Shown in pieces: positions 10,655 to 19,972 of a DNA stretch of 64,000 nucleotides (within the stretch, counting starts at the first letter, position 1; every line of letters starts with the position of its first letter). The notes under the pieces are model-generated. The model was not told the DNA's origin. It was given only the letters and a program-made list of their open reading frames with translations, and searched no databases. Source of the DNA: Paenibacillus oenotherae. Its GTDB lineage: Bacteria; Bacillota; Bacilli; Paenibacillales; Paenibacillaceae. A program made the position numbers and the translations under genes. Location: contig NZ_JAHZIJ010000005.1 in NCBI RefSeq assembly GCF_019443105.1, positions 1 to 64,000 on the forward strand, in the 5' to 3' direction.

Positions 10655-13198
10655 CTATTTGACTAACTGTCCTCTTGTTACGCCAAGCTGGTTAATGGCT
10701 TTCAAACTGCGCCAAACCTGGGTTCCATTAATTCTCCCTGCAATGGCGGCACTATATAAATCGATGACCTCCTCCACTTTGTCCGCCGTCTCCTCCAGAA
10801 ACTCAATTCGGAACGAAGAGACGCCAAGATCAATGAAGGAACGCAAATATTCTGCCCCCGACTGCTCAATTGCGTTGTAGACCGTATTGCGGCAGCCCTC
10901 GTCCACTCTTACCGGATGCGACATCCCGATGCGATCCTGCAAGGAAACACGGCGCTCCTCACAAGGACGACCGCAATTCGTATAATCCGTGCCCTCGCTA
11001 AGGAATGTGCAGTACACACAATGCTCGGTATGGAACATAGGCAGATGCTGGTGAATAACGACCTCCATTCTGGACGTATCGCTGCGGTTCAGCAGATCGA
11101 ACATCTGCTGCACATTCAGGTCATATGAAGGTGTAATAAGGTCGCAGCCCGCTTCAGCGAACAGATCCGCCGCCTTATGATTGGCCACATTAAGCGAAAA
11201 ATCGCCGATCAGCTGCGGAAACTTCTCGCCCGGCCTTTCGGCGCGTGCCCGCAGGTAGTAATAGAGCGCCCCTGTATTGCGAACCAGCACTGCATCCGGC
11301 TGCAGCTTCAGTATATTGGCATGATAGCCGTTCTCGCCCGGCATATGAATTCGCGGCGTAGCCAGTGCAATAGGCTTGCCCGCACGCCTGGCCAGCTCAA
11401 TCGCGGCTGGGAACTGCTTGATGAATTCGAAGTCCGCATAGATCATGCCGACCTCCCGTCTTAATGCCGCCTCCACTTGCGGCAAAGTGCGGCAGAGCAC
11501 CGTCAGCCGAACCCCTTCATGACTCGGCGCCTCCTGTGCTGGCTGGGCGCCGTCCCCAGGAACGATAGTCCCTCTATGCGAGGCGTCAGCATAGACATCA
11601 ACGCTTCGTTTCACATACTCGGGCGGCTTCGGCCGCTCGCCTGCCAGCAGCTCCACAGCTTCACGCCGCATCCGGTTCAATTCACGGACAGGTACGATCA
11701 AATCGCCATTCAACTCGGCATCCAATGATTCCAACTGATAGAGCGTGCCGCCAAGACGGCCAAGCTGCTCTTCAAGAAACGCATGATCCATCGGGCGCTT
11801 CTGAGCCTGCTCCAGCGTAAGCTCGGAGACTACCTCGACGGTCGTCCCCTTCTGAACGTCCGTCCACCAGGAACGCAGCGGCTGTCCAAGCACGCCTCGG
11901 ACTTTCACGTGAAGCGGGAATACCCGGTATGGCTTTTCTGTTTCAAAGGTGGCACGCAGCCTCTTGTCCAGCGCGGGATCACTCGTCTTCCAGATCCGGT
12001 CGCCCACATGAACGCGCCGCAGATCAACATCATTACGGCCGGCAACGATCTCCAGTACCGTATCCTCCTGCGCCTCTCCCTCCAGCTTGACACCTTGGCG
12101 GCGTATATCGTAGACGCGGCCGCCCTCTTCCTTCTTCGTAGGATCTCCGGCGTCGAAGACGATGCCGTCGCCGCGCTTGAGCGGCGCTTCGATCCGGCAA
12201 ACCACCGCATCGCGAAGCACCCGCTCCACACGGCCCAGATAGACGCCCCGGCTCTTGGGGAACGTTCCTTCCACTAACTGCTTGTTGTTGGTCCCGCCCA
12301 AAAAGCCGTGGGTGAATCCACGCGAGAAGCTCTGCTGCAGCTCGCGCATCTGCTCCTTCGACGGGGCCGACCGATCCCCGTCGAAATATTTGTCAATCGC
12401 CAGCCGGTACTTGCTCACTACATTCGCAACATATTCCGGGCTCTTCAGCCGTCCTTCAATCTTGAATGAGGTCACGCCTGCCTCAATCAATTGGGGCACC
12501 AGTTCCACCGCCGCGAGATCCTTGGGCGAGAGCAGGTAAGCCACATCGCCCATAGGCTTCTGCTCGCCATCCACCATGAGGTCATAAGGCAGACGGCAGG
12601 CTTGAGCGCATTCTCCGCGATTGGCCGAACGGCCGCCCCACATTTCCGAGGTGAGGCATTGGCCGGAATAAGAAACGCATAACGCCCCGTGTACGAACAC
12701 TTCCATAGGCAGCTTCGCCTGCTCGCCAATCGTCTTGATTTGCTTCAAGTTATTTTCCCTGCCAAGCACAACCCGCTCGATGTCGAACGGCTTCGTAAAT
12801 TCCACCGCTTCCGGCGATGTAATCGTCATCTGTGTTGATCCGTGAATCGGAAAATCGGGCGACATCTCGCGAATAAGCTTCACAAGCCCCAAATCCTGCA
12901 CGATAACCGCATCGACGCCCGCATCGATACAAGCCTCTATCAGGCGCTTCGCCTCATTCAGCTCATCCTCGAATACCAATATATTAAAAGTAAGAAATCC
13001 CTTCACTCCATAGCTGTGCAGAAAGGCCATAATCTCCGGCAGCTCGTCCATAACGAAATTATTCGCCCGAGCTCTGGCATTAAACTTCTCCACGCCAAAG
13101 AAAACCGCGTCCGCCCCGTTCGCCACTGCTGCACGCATGCAATCCCAATCGCCGGCAGGCGCCAATAACTCAACATCTCCATGCTTCAACGTTGCCAT
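10655..13198 (-). CDS. U32 family peptidase, RlhA/YdcP-like (23S rRNA hydroxylation family)
   Basis: 847-aa U32 protein. The N-terminal TIM-barrel-like half starts LLAPAGDWD and contains the family signature VFVHGALCVSYSGQCLTS, whose cysteines plus the following CAQAC set are typical Fe-S ligands. Middle and C-terminal regions resemble the DUF3656-containing long U32 group, with a second Cys-rich patch (CVYCTF ... CGRPC) near residues 735-755. E. coli RlhA of this family is required for 5-hydroxycytidine at C2501 of 23S rRNA; a protease role is doubtful. It has its own terminator. SD-like AAGGATGG lies upstream. The function is inferred from the family, not shown. Confidence 0.88.
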   Translation of the reverse strand: MATLKHGDVELLAPAGDWDCMRAAVANGADAVFFGVEKFNARARANNFVMDELPEIMAFLHSYGVKGFLTFNILVFEDELNEAKRLIEACIDAGVDAVIVQDLGLVKLIREMSPDFPIHGSTQMTITSPEAVEFTKPFDIERVVLGRENNLKQIKTIGEQAKLPMEVFVHGALCVSYSGQCLTSEMWGGRSANRGECAQACRLPYDLMVDGEQKPMGDVAYLLSPKDLAAVELVPQLIEAGVTSFKIEGRLKSPEYVANVVSKYRLAIDKYFDGDRSAPSKEQMRELQQSFSRGFTHGFLGGTNNKQLVEGTFPKSRGVYLGRVERVLRDAVVCRIEAPLKRGDGIVFDAGDPTKKEEGGRVYDIRRQGVKLEGEAQEDTVLEIVAGRNDVDLRRVHVGDRIWKTSDPALDKRLRATFETEKPYRVFPLHVKVRGVLGQPLRSWWTDVQKGTTVEVVSELTLEQAQKRPMDHAFLEEQLGRLGGTLYQLESLDAELNGDLIVPVRELNRMRREAVELLAGERPKPPEYVKRSVDVYADASHRGTIVPGDGAQPAQEAPSHEGVRLTVLCRTLPQVEAALRREVGMIYADFEFIKQFPAAIELARRAGKPIALATPRIHMPGENGYHANILKLQPDAVLVRNTGALYYYLRARAERPGEKFPQLIGDFSLNVANHKAADLFAEAGCDLITPSYDLNVQQMFDLLNRSDTSRMEVVIHQHLPMFHTEHCVYCTFLSEGTDYTNCGRPCEERRVSLQDRIGMSHPVRVDEGCRNTVYNAIEQSGAEYLRSFIDLGVSSFRIEFLEETADKVEEVIDLYSAAIAGRINGTQVWRSLKAINQLGVTRGQLVK

Positions 13199-13271
13199 AT
13201 TTCTATTCCGCCATCCTTATCTATTCGTTGCCTGATTTCCTTTAAGTGTAACAGAGCAGCCGCTTAAGCGA

Positions 13272-13310
13272 AAGCCGCCCCTTCCGGTAATCATCGGAAA
13301 GAAGCGGCCT
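13272..13310 (-). terminator. Probable terminator after the stalk-domain gene
   Basis: GC-rich hairpin with arms containing GCCGC/GCGGC and CTTCCG/CGGAAG, about 35 bp past the stop. The T-tract is weak (CTTTCGCTT). Confidence 0.6.
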
Positions 13311-13345
13311 CGTTAATTGTTCTAATTGGTTCGTAGAAGTAAAAA

Positions 13346-15226
13346 TCAGTTCGTGAAGGTGAAGGATTGGATCGTTTCGTTCATGCGCGCAATATTCGCT
13401 TCAGAGTAATGAGCATCGTACGTAATGGAATTCAAAGCGTACAGGTTCCCATTCTTCTCAAAAATATAAATCTCTGAAACATACGGCTGTCCTTCCTCGA
13501 TGTTGTCAAAATGAGCCGTAAGCTTCATCGCTTGAAGGCCATTGATCGTCACGGCCTCCGTATTCTTAGTGATCTTGCCGTCGCCCTCTTCAACGGAAGC
13601 CCGGAAGGATTGAATAAAGTCCGATACCTTCATCGATTCGAATATTTCAATATAAAGGATCCCGACACCTGTGTAATAGAGCACGCTGTCTTCCTCAAAA
13701 TCTTTGAACGTGCCGATCCAATTTTTGTTCAGATCAATGGAATAGCCATATTTCTTGCTAGTCTTCGTCGTTTTGCCACGATCAACGGCGGGATCGAATT
13801 CATTCTCAATGCCAATGAAATTCTCCTCTACGTAATCGGTGTCCAGATCGACAGATGCCATAATATCCTTGAACAGCTTCTCCGAATCCTTCTCAAGCAG
13901 AACCGAATAATCCAGCTCATATTGGAATCCGTCGACAACCATAAGCACATCATACTGCTTGTACCAGGTCTTGGTATCCCACGTGTATTCATAGGTTAAT
14001 ACTCGAGCTTCCCCATCCTTTAATGTCAGGCTCGACTCGGTCATATTCCGCATATAGTTCGGCGCATAGTTGGCTGTCCGGAACGCCTTATTGCGCGCGT
14101 ATACTTTCTCTGCTGAATCCTCCTCGGCCAAGGAACTGATCGAAGCGTTAAATATACTTTCATCATTGTTGTAAAAGGAAGGACTCGATCCTTCCGTATC
14201 GCGATACCAATCCACCGGCAGGCGGACTGATAGTCCGTATTCCTTATCCTCAAAGGAGATGAAGCCGTCTTTCACCTTCGTTATATCCTTTAATGAACGA
14301 TCATTCTTATTAAAAGAAGGCTTGAAACTGTCCATGAAGCTCTGGACTGTGCTCAGCTTGCTCTTGTTGTCCGCCTTCATTCCGGCAGCAACGATGTACA
14401 AGCGGTTATCCTGCTGAATTGCCCGGTATTCGAAGAACCAGCCATCCCGGTCCCGGCTGATGATTTTCTCGAAGGCTAGACCGCCTATCTTAATGGATGT
14501 CTTCTCAACAGCGAATTCACTTCCATAGAAGTATTCGGCAATTTCCTGGCGAAGCTCCTCCTTGGAAAGTGTCTCTTCGACTGTCTTGATCCATATGTTT
14601 ATCGCAGACTCGCCATTCGCGTTCTCCCAGCTCGTCCATTCCCCGTTATCGCTTGAAGCTCCAAGTACAAGATTGCTAGGATAATTAGCCGACCAGTTAT
14701 GATAGCTGTCTCCGATCTTCGTCTTGCCAGCGTCAGGGTTGATCCCCCCGGTATTGCCGCTGCTGGAGAGGCCGCTTGCCTTCGATCCCTTGATCGTAAT
14801 TTGCTTGCCCTTCAAATCCAGGGCAGCACCGAATGCCGATACGATGACCCGCAGCGGCACCATCGTTACATTGTTGACAATACGCGGCTCGGCCGTAAGT
14901 GTAATCGGTGCCCCGTTAACTTTTACTGTTTTGCTGCCAATCGTCAGAATGACGGAAGTCCCATTATAAGAAAGGGTTATAATTTTGTTGTTTTCCAGCG
15001 TTAGACCCGCTCCAAACGCCTTCGTAATGACGCTTATCGGCACCATGGTCGTGCCATTGGTTTGAAACGGCTTCTGGATGACAGACTCTACACCATTGAC
15101 CGAAAGCGTCGGGCTTCCGATAGCGAGCTTAATTTCTACTGCTTCTCCTGCAGCTCCGGCAACTGCCGGAGCAAGCGCTGCAAGCAGGCAAATCGTTAGT
15201 ATAATTGTACATAGTCGTCTTAGCAT
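13346..15226 (-). CDS. Secreted stalk-domain (copper amine oxidase N-terminal-like) protein
   Basis: 626 aa with a clear signal peptide (ALAPAVAGA cleavage region near residue 26). Residues about 30-150 contain two copies of the copper amine oxidase N-terminal/stalk motif (GTTMVPISVITKAFGA and NVTMVPLRVIVSAFGA), a wall-associated domain very common in Paenibacillus exported proteins. The remaining ~450 residues contain three related stretches with aromatic-rich PVDWY/LNKNW-type patterns resembling PsbP/lipoprotein-like sensor folds; I cannot name the function. SD GGGAGAGGT is 8 nt upstream. It follows htrA by 43 bp, so the two probably form an operon for exported envelope proteins. Confidence 0.8.
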   Translation of the reverse strand: MLRRLCTIILTICLLAALAPAVAGAAGEAVEIKLAIGSPTLSVNGVESVIQKPFQTNGTTMVPISVITKAFGAGLTLENNKIITLSYNGTSVILTIGSKTVKVNGAPITLTAEPRIVNNVTMVPLRVIVSAFGAALDLKGKQITIKGSKASGLSSSGNTGGINPDAGKTKIGDSYHNWSANYPSNLVLGASSDNGEWTSWENANGESAINIWIKTVEETLSKEELRQEIAEYFYGSEFAVEKTSIKIGGLAFEKIISRDRDGWFFEYRAIQQDNRLYIVAAGMKADNKSKLSTVQSFMDSFKPSFNKNDRSLKDITKVKDGFISFEDKEYGLSVRLPVDWYRDTEGSSPSFYNNDESIFNASISSLAEEDSAEKVYARNKAFRTANYAPNYMRNMTESSLTLKDGEARVLTYEYTWDTKTWYKQYDVLMVVDGFQYELDYSVLLEKDSEKLFKDIMASVDLDTDYVEENFIGIENEFDPAVDRGKTTKTSKKYGYSIDLNKNWIGTFKDFEEDSVLYYTGVGILYIEIFESMKVSDFIQSFRASVEEGDGKITKNTEAVTINGLQAMKLTAHFDNIEEGQPYVSEIYIFEKNGNLYALNSITYDAHYSEANIARMNETIQSFTFTN

Positions 15227-15269
15227 TTGTTCTTACCTCTCCCTGAAATAAGATGTTCTTTCCAAACCG

Positions 15270-16385
15270 TTACCCTTGAACCAAAGTAAGCTTGCGCTTG
15301 ATCAGATCTCCATCGGACTGGAGCATGACTTCAATCTGCTGTCCTGGCAAATAGCCTTTAAGCAGTTCATTCAGCTCCACGATCGATGTAATCCCCTTGC
15401 CTCCAACAGAATAAAGAAGGTCGTCCTGTGCGATCCCCGCCTTGCTGGCTGATTCGCTTTCTACAGCTTTCACCTTGAGCGGCTCCGTCGTCGGCAATCC
15501 GACTATAGCTGCCCAGCTTTCCTCCAGCTCCAAGCCTAGTGAAGCGCGGTTCACTTTGCCATATTTGAAGAAATGGTTCACAACATAACGCACCGTGTCG
15601 CTCGGTATCGAGAAGCCAAGGCTCTCGATGCCCTCACTGACAAATTTGAGCGAGTTGATTCCGATTACCTCACCCTTCAAATTGACAAGCGGTCCGCCGC
15701 TGTTGCCCGGGTTAATAGCCGCATCTGTCTGAAGCAGCTTGTAGGCGGATGAGATAGAGCGGTTCATGCCGCTCAATATCCCCGTCGTCGCTGTGTTGCG
15801 GAGGGAGAAGGAGACCGGTGTGCCGATTGCGATAACCGTTTCTCCCATCTGCAATTTAAGCGGGTCAGGCGCAAATACTGCTGTAGGCAGCTTCGAAGCA
15901 TTGATCTTGACCATCGCCAAATCGCTTAGTTCGTCGAAGTGCGTAATTTTGCCCTCGAACTGCTTGCCGTCCGCTGTAACGACTACGAGATTCTTCATGC
16001 CTTTCACAACATGCGCATTCGTCACAATCCATCCGTCAGCCTTCCAGACAACACCAGTTCCATGCGCCAGCGCATAACGGTCATCACTGCTGCTGTCCCC
16101 AGGCTTGCCGATTATGGCCACAACTGAAGGCGACACTTTCTTAATGACATCAGGCACGGCGGATGCCGGCGTATAGGTGTAGCTTTTGGTTGTCCCATTG
16201 TAAGTGCCTGTTCCGCCAAGCGCTTTGGTCAGCGAGCTTGCTTTGACATACACTTCCCCATTGATAACCTTTGCTTCTAGTGAATGCCCGCCCGTACCCG
16301 CGCCGCCTGCCGCCAGCGATGTGCCTGCCAGCAGCAGCACTCCGGCAGCCAGGCCCGCAATAAGGCGAAGCCACTTGTTGCTCAT
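15270..16385 (-). CDS. HtrA/DegP-like serine protease with PDZ domain
   Basis: 371-aa exported trypsin-like protease for extracytoplasmic quality control. A signal peptide/anchor (residues 1-27) is followed by a short stalk-like segment (about 38-68), the protease domain and one C-terminal PDZ domain (about 275-371). The catalytic triad is intact: His125 (TNAHVV), Asp155 (SDLAMVK) and Ser229 (GNSGGP). The start at 16385 has GGAGGAG 6 nt upstream; the longer reading from 16415 does not. The stalk-like N-terminus resembles that of the protein encoded next, suggesting shared wall localisation (inference). Confidence 0.93.
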   Translation of the reverse strand: MSNKWLRLIAGLAAGVLLLAGTSLAAGGAGTGGHSLEAKVINGEVYVKASSLTKALGGTGTYNGTTKSYTYTPASAVPDVIKKVSPSVVAIIGKPGDSSSDDRYALAHGTGVVWKADGWIVTNAHVVKGMKNLVVVTADGKQFEGKITHFDELSDLAMVKINASKLPTAVFAPDPLKLQMGETVIAIGTPVSFSLRNTATTGILSGMNRSISSAYKLLQTDAAINPGNSGGPLVNLKGEVIGINSLKFVSEGIESLGFSIPSDTVRYVVNHFFKYGKVNRASLGLELEESWAAIVGLPTTEPLKVKAVESESASKAGIAQDDLLYSVGGKGITSIVELNELLKGYLPGQQIEVMLQSDGDLIKRKLTLVQG

Positions 16386-16746
16386 TCTTGCTCCTCCGTT
16401 CGAATCATCATTCATGATAGTTAAAATATGCTAGATTTAGCTATGCTAACCTTACTATAGAACCTTCCATGTTTCAAACTAATTCTATAGAAACTCCAGT
16501 TAAAAAATTGCTAAAGGGCGTATACGCTAAAATGATGCTTTTCTGTTTTCGATTCCCACAGACTATTGGACACAAACCAGTATATTCGCTTTTTATACAA
16601 TGCTTGCCGCGCTTTCATTTTTTGCTCAGTTCATATGCCATTTTGTTATTTACTACCCCGCCGACTTATACTTCTATATGGCACGTGATATAATGAAGAC
16701 ATATACAAGCAAGCTACTCAATTGAACCGGGAGGTTAATGTAACTT
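16386..16746. other. Divergent intergenic region (no gene)
   Basis: 361 bp between htrA (minus) and the isomerase-like gene (plus). The plus-strand side holds an extended -10 promoter (16686-16694). For htrA I see only a weak candidate (TTGAAA-N17-TAAGGT near 16450-16480). The middle is AT-rich without a persuasive ORF or stem-loop. Confidence 0.6.
16686..16694 (+). promoter_or_regulatory. Extended -10 promoter of the TIM-barrel isomerase gene
   Basis: TGATATAAT: a perfect TATAAT at 16689-16694 preceded by TG one base upstream. The -35 (TTATAC, 17 bp away) is poor, as usual for extended -10 promoters. It lies about 50 bp from the start codon. Confidence 0.7.
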
Positions 16747-17715
16747 ATGAAACTTGGTGTATTTTCCGTTCTATTCTCACAAAAAACGCTGGACGAAACG
16801 CTCGATTACATCGCTGCTAAAGGACTTGACGCCATCGAAATCGGTACAGGCGGATATCCGGGCAATGCTCACTGTGATCTTGATGGTCTGCTTGCCGATG
16901 AGAGCAAGCTGCAAGCATTCAAGGCTGCTGTTGATTCACGCGGCATCACGATCAGCGCGCTTAGCTGCCACGGCAACCCGCTCCACCCGCAAAAAGATAT
17001 TGCAAGCGCAGATGATGCTGTCATCCGCAAGACGATTCAACTGGCCTCCAAGCTTGGCGTAGCTGTAGTGAACACATTCTCCGGCTGCCCTGGCGACCAT
17101 GAGGACGCCAAATATCCGAATTGGCCGATCGCACCATGGCCGAATGACTTTCAAGAAATTCTCAAATGGCAATGGGAAGAGAAAATCATTCCTTACTGGA
17201 CCGAGATCGGCAAGCTGGCTGCAGAGAACAATGTGAAGATCGGCTTGGAGCTTCATGGCGGCTTCTCCGTCCACAGCCCGGCTACATTGCTTCGTCTGCG
17301 TGAAGCTGCTGGCGATGCAATCGGCGCTAACCTTGATCCAAGCCATATGTGGTGGCAAGGAATTGATCCGGTGCAAGCTATACATATTTTGGGACGCGCT
17401 GGCGCCATTCACCACTTCCATGCGAAGGATACTTCCATCGACCCTATCAACGTCAACCATCATGGCGTAACGGACATGCAGTCCTACTCGCTGATGCTCG
17501 ACCGCGCATGGCAGTTCCGTACTGTCGGCTACGGCCATGATATGAAGGTCTGGGCTGATATGATCAGCGCCCTTCGTCTTGTCGGCTACGATTATGTAGT
17601 CAGCATCGAGCACGAGGATGGCCTTATGTCTGTTGACGAAGGCTTCACCAAAGCTGTACAAAACCTGCAGCAGATTCTGATCCGTGAGCCGCTTGGCGAA
17701 ATGTGGTGGGTGTAA
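16747..17715 (+). CDS. Sugar phosphate isomerase/epimerase family protein (AP endonuclease 2-like TIM barrel)
   Basis: 322 aa with the xylose isomerase-like TIM-barrel pattern: MKLGVFSVLF at the start, GLDAIEIGTGGYPG, LELHGGFS (metal-ligand Glu/His), NLDPSHMWWQG (Asp/His), HFHAKD and a late SIEHED. These are the metal-binding positions of the sugar phosphate isomerase/epimerase (IolE/IolH/Hyi) group. Such enzymes act on inositol- or sugar-derived substrates, but the sequence does not fix the substrate. It is a lone plus-strand gene with its own promoter and a strong terminator. SD GGGAGGT lies 11 nt upstream. Confidence 0.88.
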   Translation: MKLGVFSVLFSQKTLDETLDYIAAKGLDAIEIGTGGYPGNAHCDLDGLLADESKLQAFKAAVDSRGITISALSCHGNPLHPQKDIASADDAVIRKTIQLASKLGVAVVNTFSGCPGDHEDAKYPNWPIAPWPNDFQEILKWQWEEKIIPYWTEIGKLAAENNVKIGLELHGGFSVHSPATLLRLREAAGDAIGANLDPSHMWWQGIDPVQAIHILGRAGAIHHFHAKDTSIDPINVNHHGVTDMQSYSLMLDRAWQFRTVGYGHDMKVWADMISALRLVGYDYVVSIEHEDGLMSVDEGFTKAVQNLQQILIREPLGEMWWV

Positions 17716-17735
17716 GCAGCGTTGCATAACGAAAA

Positions 17736-17776
17736 AAGCCGCCGAAGTCTTGTCCAATACAAGACTTCGGCGGCTT
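17736..17776. terminator. Bidirectional terminator
   Basis: Perfect 18-bp stem (17736-17753 with 17759-17776) and 5-nt loop. It is followed on the plus strand by ATTATTTG and on the minus strand by TTTTTTCG, so it can end both the isomerase gene and the small membrane protein gene converging on it. Confidence 0.92.
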
Positions 17777-17806
17777 ATTATTTGTTCACGCATCAATGTC
17801 GATGAA

Positions 17807-18025
17807 CTACTCGCCCAACCACACTTTAAAGATCATGATATAGTCGGCAAATAGGAACAAGCCGAGTGCAACAGTCGTAAATCCGAGCGCGAAGATGTTC
17901 TTCTTCGGCCGAGCCATTGCAAGGCGAATCCATCCGATCAGAATAACTACTGTGAACAGCAGCATCATGATATCAAACGGATCGAACTTATCAACTGCCT
18001 TTGCAGCTTCTTCAGCAAGAAACAT
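17807..18025 (-). CDS. Small membrane protein of unknown function, 72 aa
   Basis: Two hydrophobic helices (about residues 18-37 and 45-66) separated by a basic loop (MARPKKN), with an acidic N-terminus. The RBS is excellent (AAGGAGG, 7 nt from ATG), and there is a good SigA promoter upstream and a shared terminator downstream, so it is very likely real although I do not recognise the family. No signal cleavage site is apparent. Confidence 0.8.
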   Translation of the reverse strand: MFLAEEAAKAVDKFDPFDIMMLLFTVVILIGWIRLAMARPKKNIFALGFTTVALGLFLFADYIMIFKVWLGE

Positions 18026-18065
18026 GGGGGTGCCTCCTTTTTTCGCACGTTGCCTATCTTAGTTT

Positions 18066-18094
18066 ATGTTAGCCGTATCCCGCCTTCGATGCAA
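18066..18094 (-). promoter_or_regulatory. SigA promoter of the 72-aa membrane protein gene
   Basis: TTGCAT (18089-18094) and TAACAT (18066-18071) with a 17-bp spacer, about 40 bp upstream of the start codon. Confidence 0.7.
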
Positions 18095-18207
18095 GTGCGA
18101 AATGCGAATCGTAACAAGTTTGTCACCAATTGAGGATGGTTTATTTCATTATAACCGCAGTAAATGCTTCATATAACAAACTCTTATAGCTATGCACCGG
18201 ACATCCA

Positions 18208-18236
18208 TTGTCGCTATCCACAAAATATGTTACCAT
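18208..18236 (+). promoter_or_regulatory. Candidate SigA promoter of the nitrite/sulfite reductase gene
   Basis: TTGTCG (18208-18213), 17-bp spacer, TACCAT (18231-18236), about 70 bp upstream of the ATG. Moderate match to consensus. Confidence 0.55.
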
Positions 18237-18250
18237 TCTCGTAGTATATT

Positions 18251-18279
18251 CATACCTGAATCGTCGGATTTCAAGTATG
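18251..18279 (+). repeat. Inverted repeat in the leader of the nitrite/sulfite reductase gene
   Basis: CATACCTGAA and TTCAAGTATG form a dyad (9 of 10 pairs) around a 9-nt spacer, between the candidate promoter and the Shine-Dalgarno. It could be a repressor/activator operator or an RNA hairpin; the sequence alone does not decide. Confidence 0.6.
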
Positions 18280-18304
18280 AGCCCAACCTAAGGAGGAACA
18301 AACA

Positions 18305-19915
18305 ATGGCGTATGAAGCCGTTTGGATGAAAGACCCGTCCAAATTGAATAAATTCGAGTTCGTCAAGATGGAGAAAGATGGCCTGGACGTTATTCGCACG
18401 ATCATCGACCAGTATGCAGCAGAAGGATACGACTCCATAACAGAAGATGATATGAATCGTTTCAAATGGGCTGGAGTTTATGAGCAAAAACCGCGTGACG
18501 GGCACTTCATGATGCGTGTTCGCATCAATACCGGTATCATTACCTCCGAGCAGGCACGTGCACTCGCTTCGATCGCCCGTGATTACGGCCGTGACCTGAT
18601 TGATGTCACTACCCGTCAAGCCATTCAGTACCACTGGCTGCGCGTAGAGCATCTGCCAGATATCTTCAAGCGTTTGGAAGCGGTCGGCCTTTATTCGTAT
18701 GAAGCTTGCGGCGACTGCCCGCGTACCATCGTAGGCAATCCGCTTGCCGGCATTGACAAGGACGAGCTGATGGATACTCGCGAGATCGTTGAACAGATCA
18801 ATGATTTCTTCCTGATGAATCGTGATTTCTCAAACCTGCCCCGCAAATATAAAATGTCCATCTCTGCCAACATTTATAACAATGCTCATGCAGAGATTAA
18901 CGATCTGGCTTACGTTCCGGCTACGAAAGTCATTGACGGACAAGAAGTTATCGGCTTCCATGCCTATGTAGGCGGCGGCTTGTCAGCGAAGCCTCATCTC
19001 GCTCAAGAGCTTGATATTTTCATTCGCCCGGAAGAAGCGCTTAAAGTTGCCATTGGCGTAACGACGATATTCCGTGACTACGGCTATCGTGAGAAGCGCC
19101 ATCAAGCCCGTCTCAAATTTCTCGTTGCTGACTGGGGCCCTGAGAAGTTCAAAGAGAAGCTGATTGAGATTATTGGCGACATGCCTTCCAAAGGCGAGAG
19201 CAAAATTGCCGGTTGGAACGCCGTATACTATGATGGCGTATACCCGCAAGCTCAAGAAGGATTGAACTTCATCGGCTTGAACGTTCCAGTAGGCCGTACA
19301 AACGCTGATGAGTTCGAACAGTTGGCAGATGTTGCCGATCAATACGGAGACGGCAAAATCCGCACGACGATGTCCCAGAACATTATGCTGAGCGGCATCC
19401 CGACTGAGAAAGTCGAAGAAGCGCTTAAAGCACCTGTTCTTCAACGCTTGTCCCCAAATGCGAAGCACTTTATGAGCCGCACTGTCTCTTGCACAGGCAA
19501 CGAGTTCTGTAATCTCGCTGTCGTCGAGACGAAGGTTCGTGCGGTCCGCGTTGCTGAATATTTGGATGCCAACGTAGAGCTGGATGAGAAGATCCGCATC
19601 CACTTCATTGGCTGCCCGAATGCTTGCGGTCAGAAGCATATCGCTGACATCGGTCTTCAGGGCTCGCTTGTGAAAACTCCTGAAGGCATGGTTGATGCAT
19701 TCGATATCGCTGTTGGCGGTATTCTCGGACCAGGAGCGAAGTTTAACCAGGCGCTTAAAGGCCGTGTGAAAGGCGACGATGTTGCAGAAGTTCTCGCTAA
19801 GCTGATCCTGTTCTACAAGGAAGGCCGCGAGTCTGGCGAATCGTTCCACAACTACGTCAACCGTGTAGGCGTACCTGCATTCCAAGAGAAACTAACCGAA
19901 ATTTTGGCTGGTTAA
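18305..19915 (+). CDS. Siroheme-dependent nitrite/sulfite reductase
   Basis: 536 aa with two ferredoxin-like half-domains and two [4Fe-4S]-siroheme half-domains. The cluster/siroheme ligands are Cys396 and Cys402 (SCTGNEFC) plus Cys437 and Cys441 (GCPNACGQ). It catalyses the six-electron reduction of nitrite to ammonia or sulfite to sulfide, using ferredoxin or a reductase partner. The TGNxFC motif resembles ferredoxin-nitrite reductases, but some sulfite reductases share it. No nitrate or sulfate assimilation genes are nearby, so the substrate stays open. SD AAGGAGG is well placed. It is monocistronic, with its own promoter and terminator. Confidence 0.92.
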   Translation: MAYEAVWMKDPSKLNKFEFVKMEKDGLDVIRTIIDQYAAEGYDSITEDDMNRFKWAGVYEQKPRDGHFMMRVRINTGIITSEQARALASIARDYGRDLIDVTTRQAIQYHWLRVEHLPDIFKRLEAVGLYSYEACGDCPRTIVGNPLAGIDKDELMDTREIVEQINDFFLMNRDFSNLPRKYKMSISANIYNNAHAEINDLAYVPATKVIDGQEVIGFHAYVGGGLSAKPHLAQELDIFIRPEEALKVAIGVTTIFRDYGYREKRHQARLKFLVADWGPEKFKEKLIEIIGDMPSKGESKIAGWNAVYYDGVYPQAQEGLNFIGLNVPVGRTNADEFEQLADVADQYGDGKIRTTMSQNIMLSGIPTEKVEEALKAPVLQRLSPNAKHFMSRTVSCTGNEFCNLAVVETKVRAVRVAEYLDANVELDEKIRIHFIGCPNACGQKHIADIGLQGSLVKTPEGMVDAFDIAVGGILGPGAKFNQALKGRVKGDDVAEVLAKLILFYKEGRESGESFHNYVNRVGVPAFQEKLTEILAG

Positions 19916-19920
19916 TTAAT

Positions 19921-19966
19921 AATCCTCTGCTTAGGCGCTTCGAGTGCCGCCGCAGAGGATTTTTTG
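19921..19966 (+). terminator. Terminator after the nitrite/sulfite reductase gene
   Basis: Stem AATCCTCTGC/GCAGAGGATT with an inner GGCG...TGCC helix, followed by TTTTTG, starting 6 bp after the stop. Confidence 0.9.
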
Positions 19967-19972
19967 ATTCAT

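Noticed and set aside
16936-17796. 286-codon minus-strand frame across the isomerase gene and its terminator
   Set aside because: Shadow frame crossing a strong bidirectional terminator.
18983-19885. 300-codon minus-strand frame antisense to the siroheme reductase gene
   Set aside because: Shadow frame; the opposite strand encodes a protein with all expected ligands.
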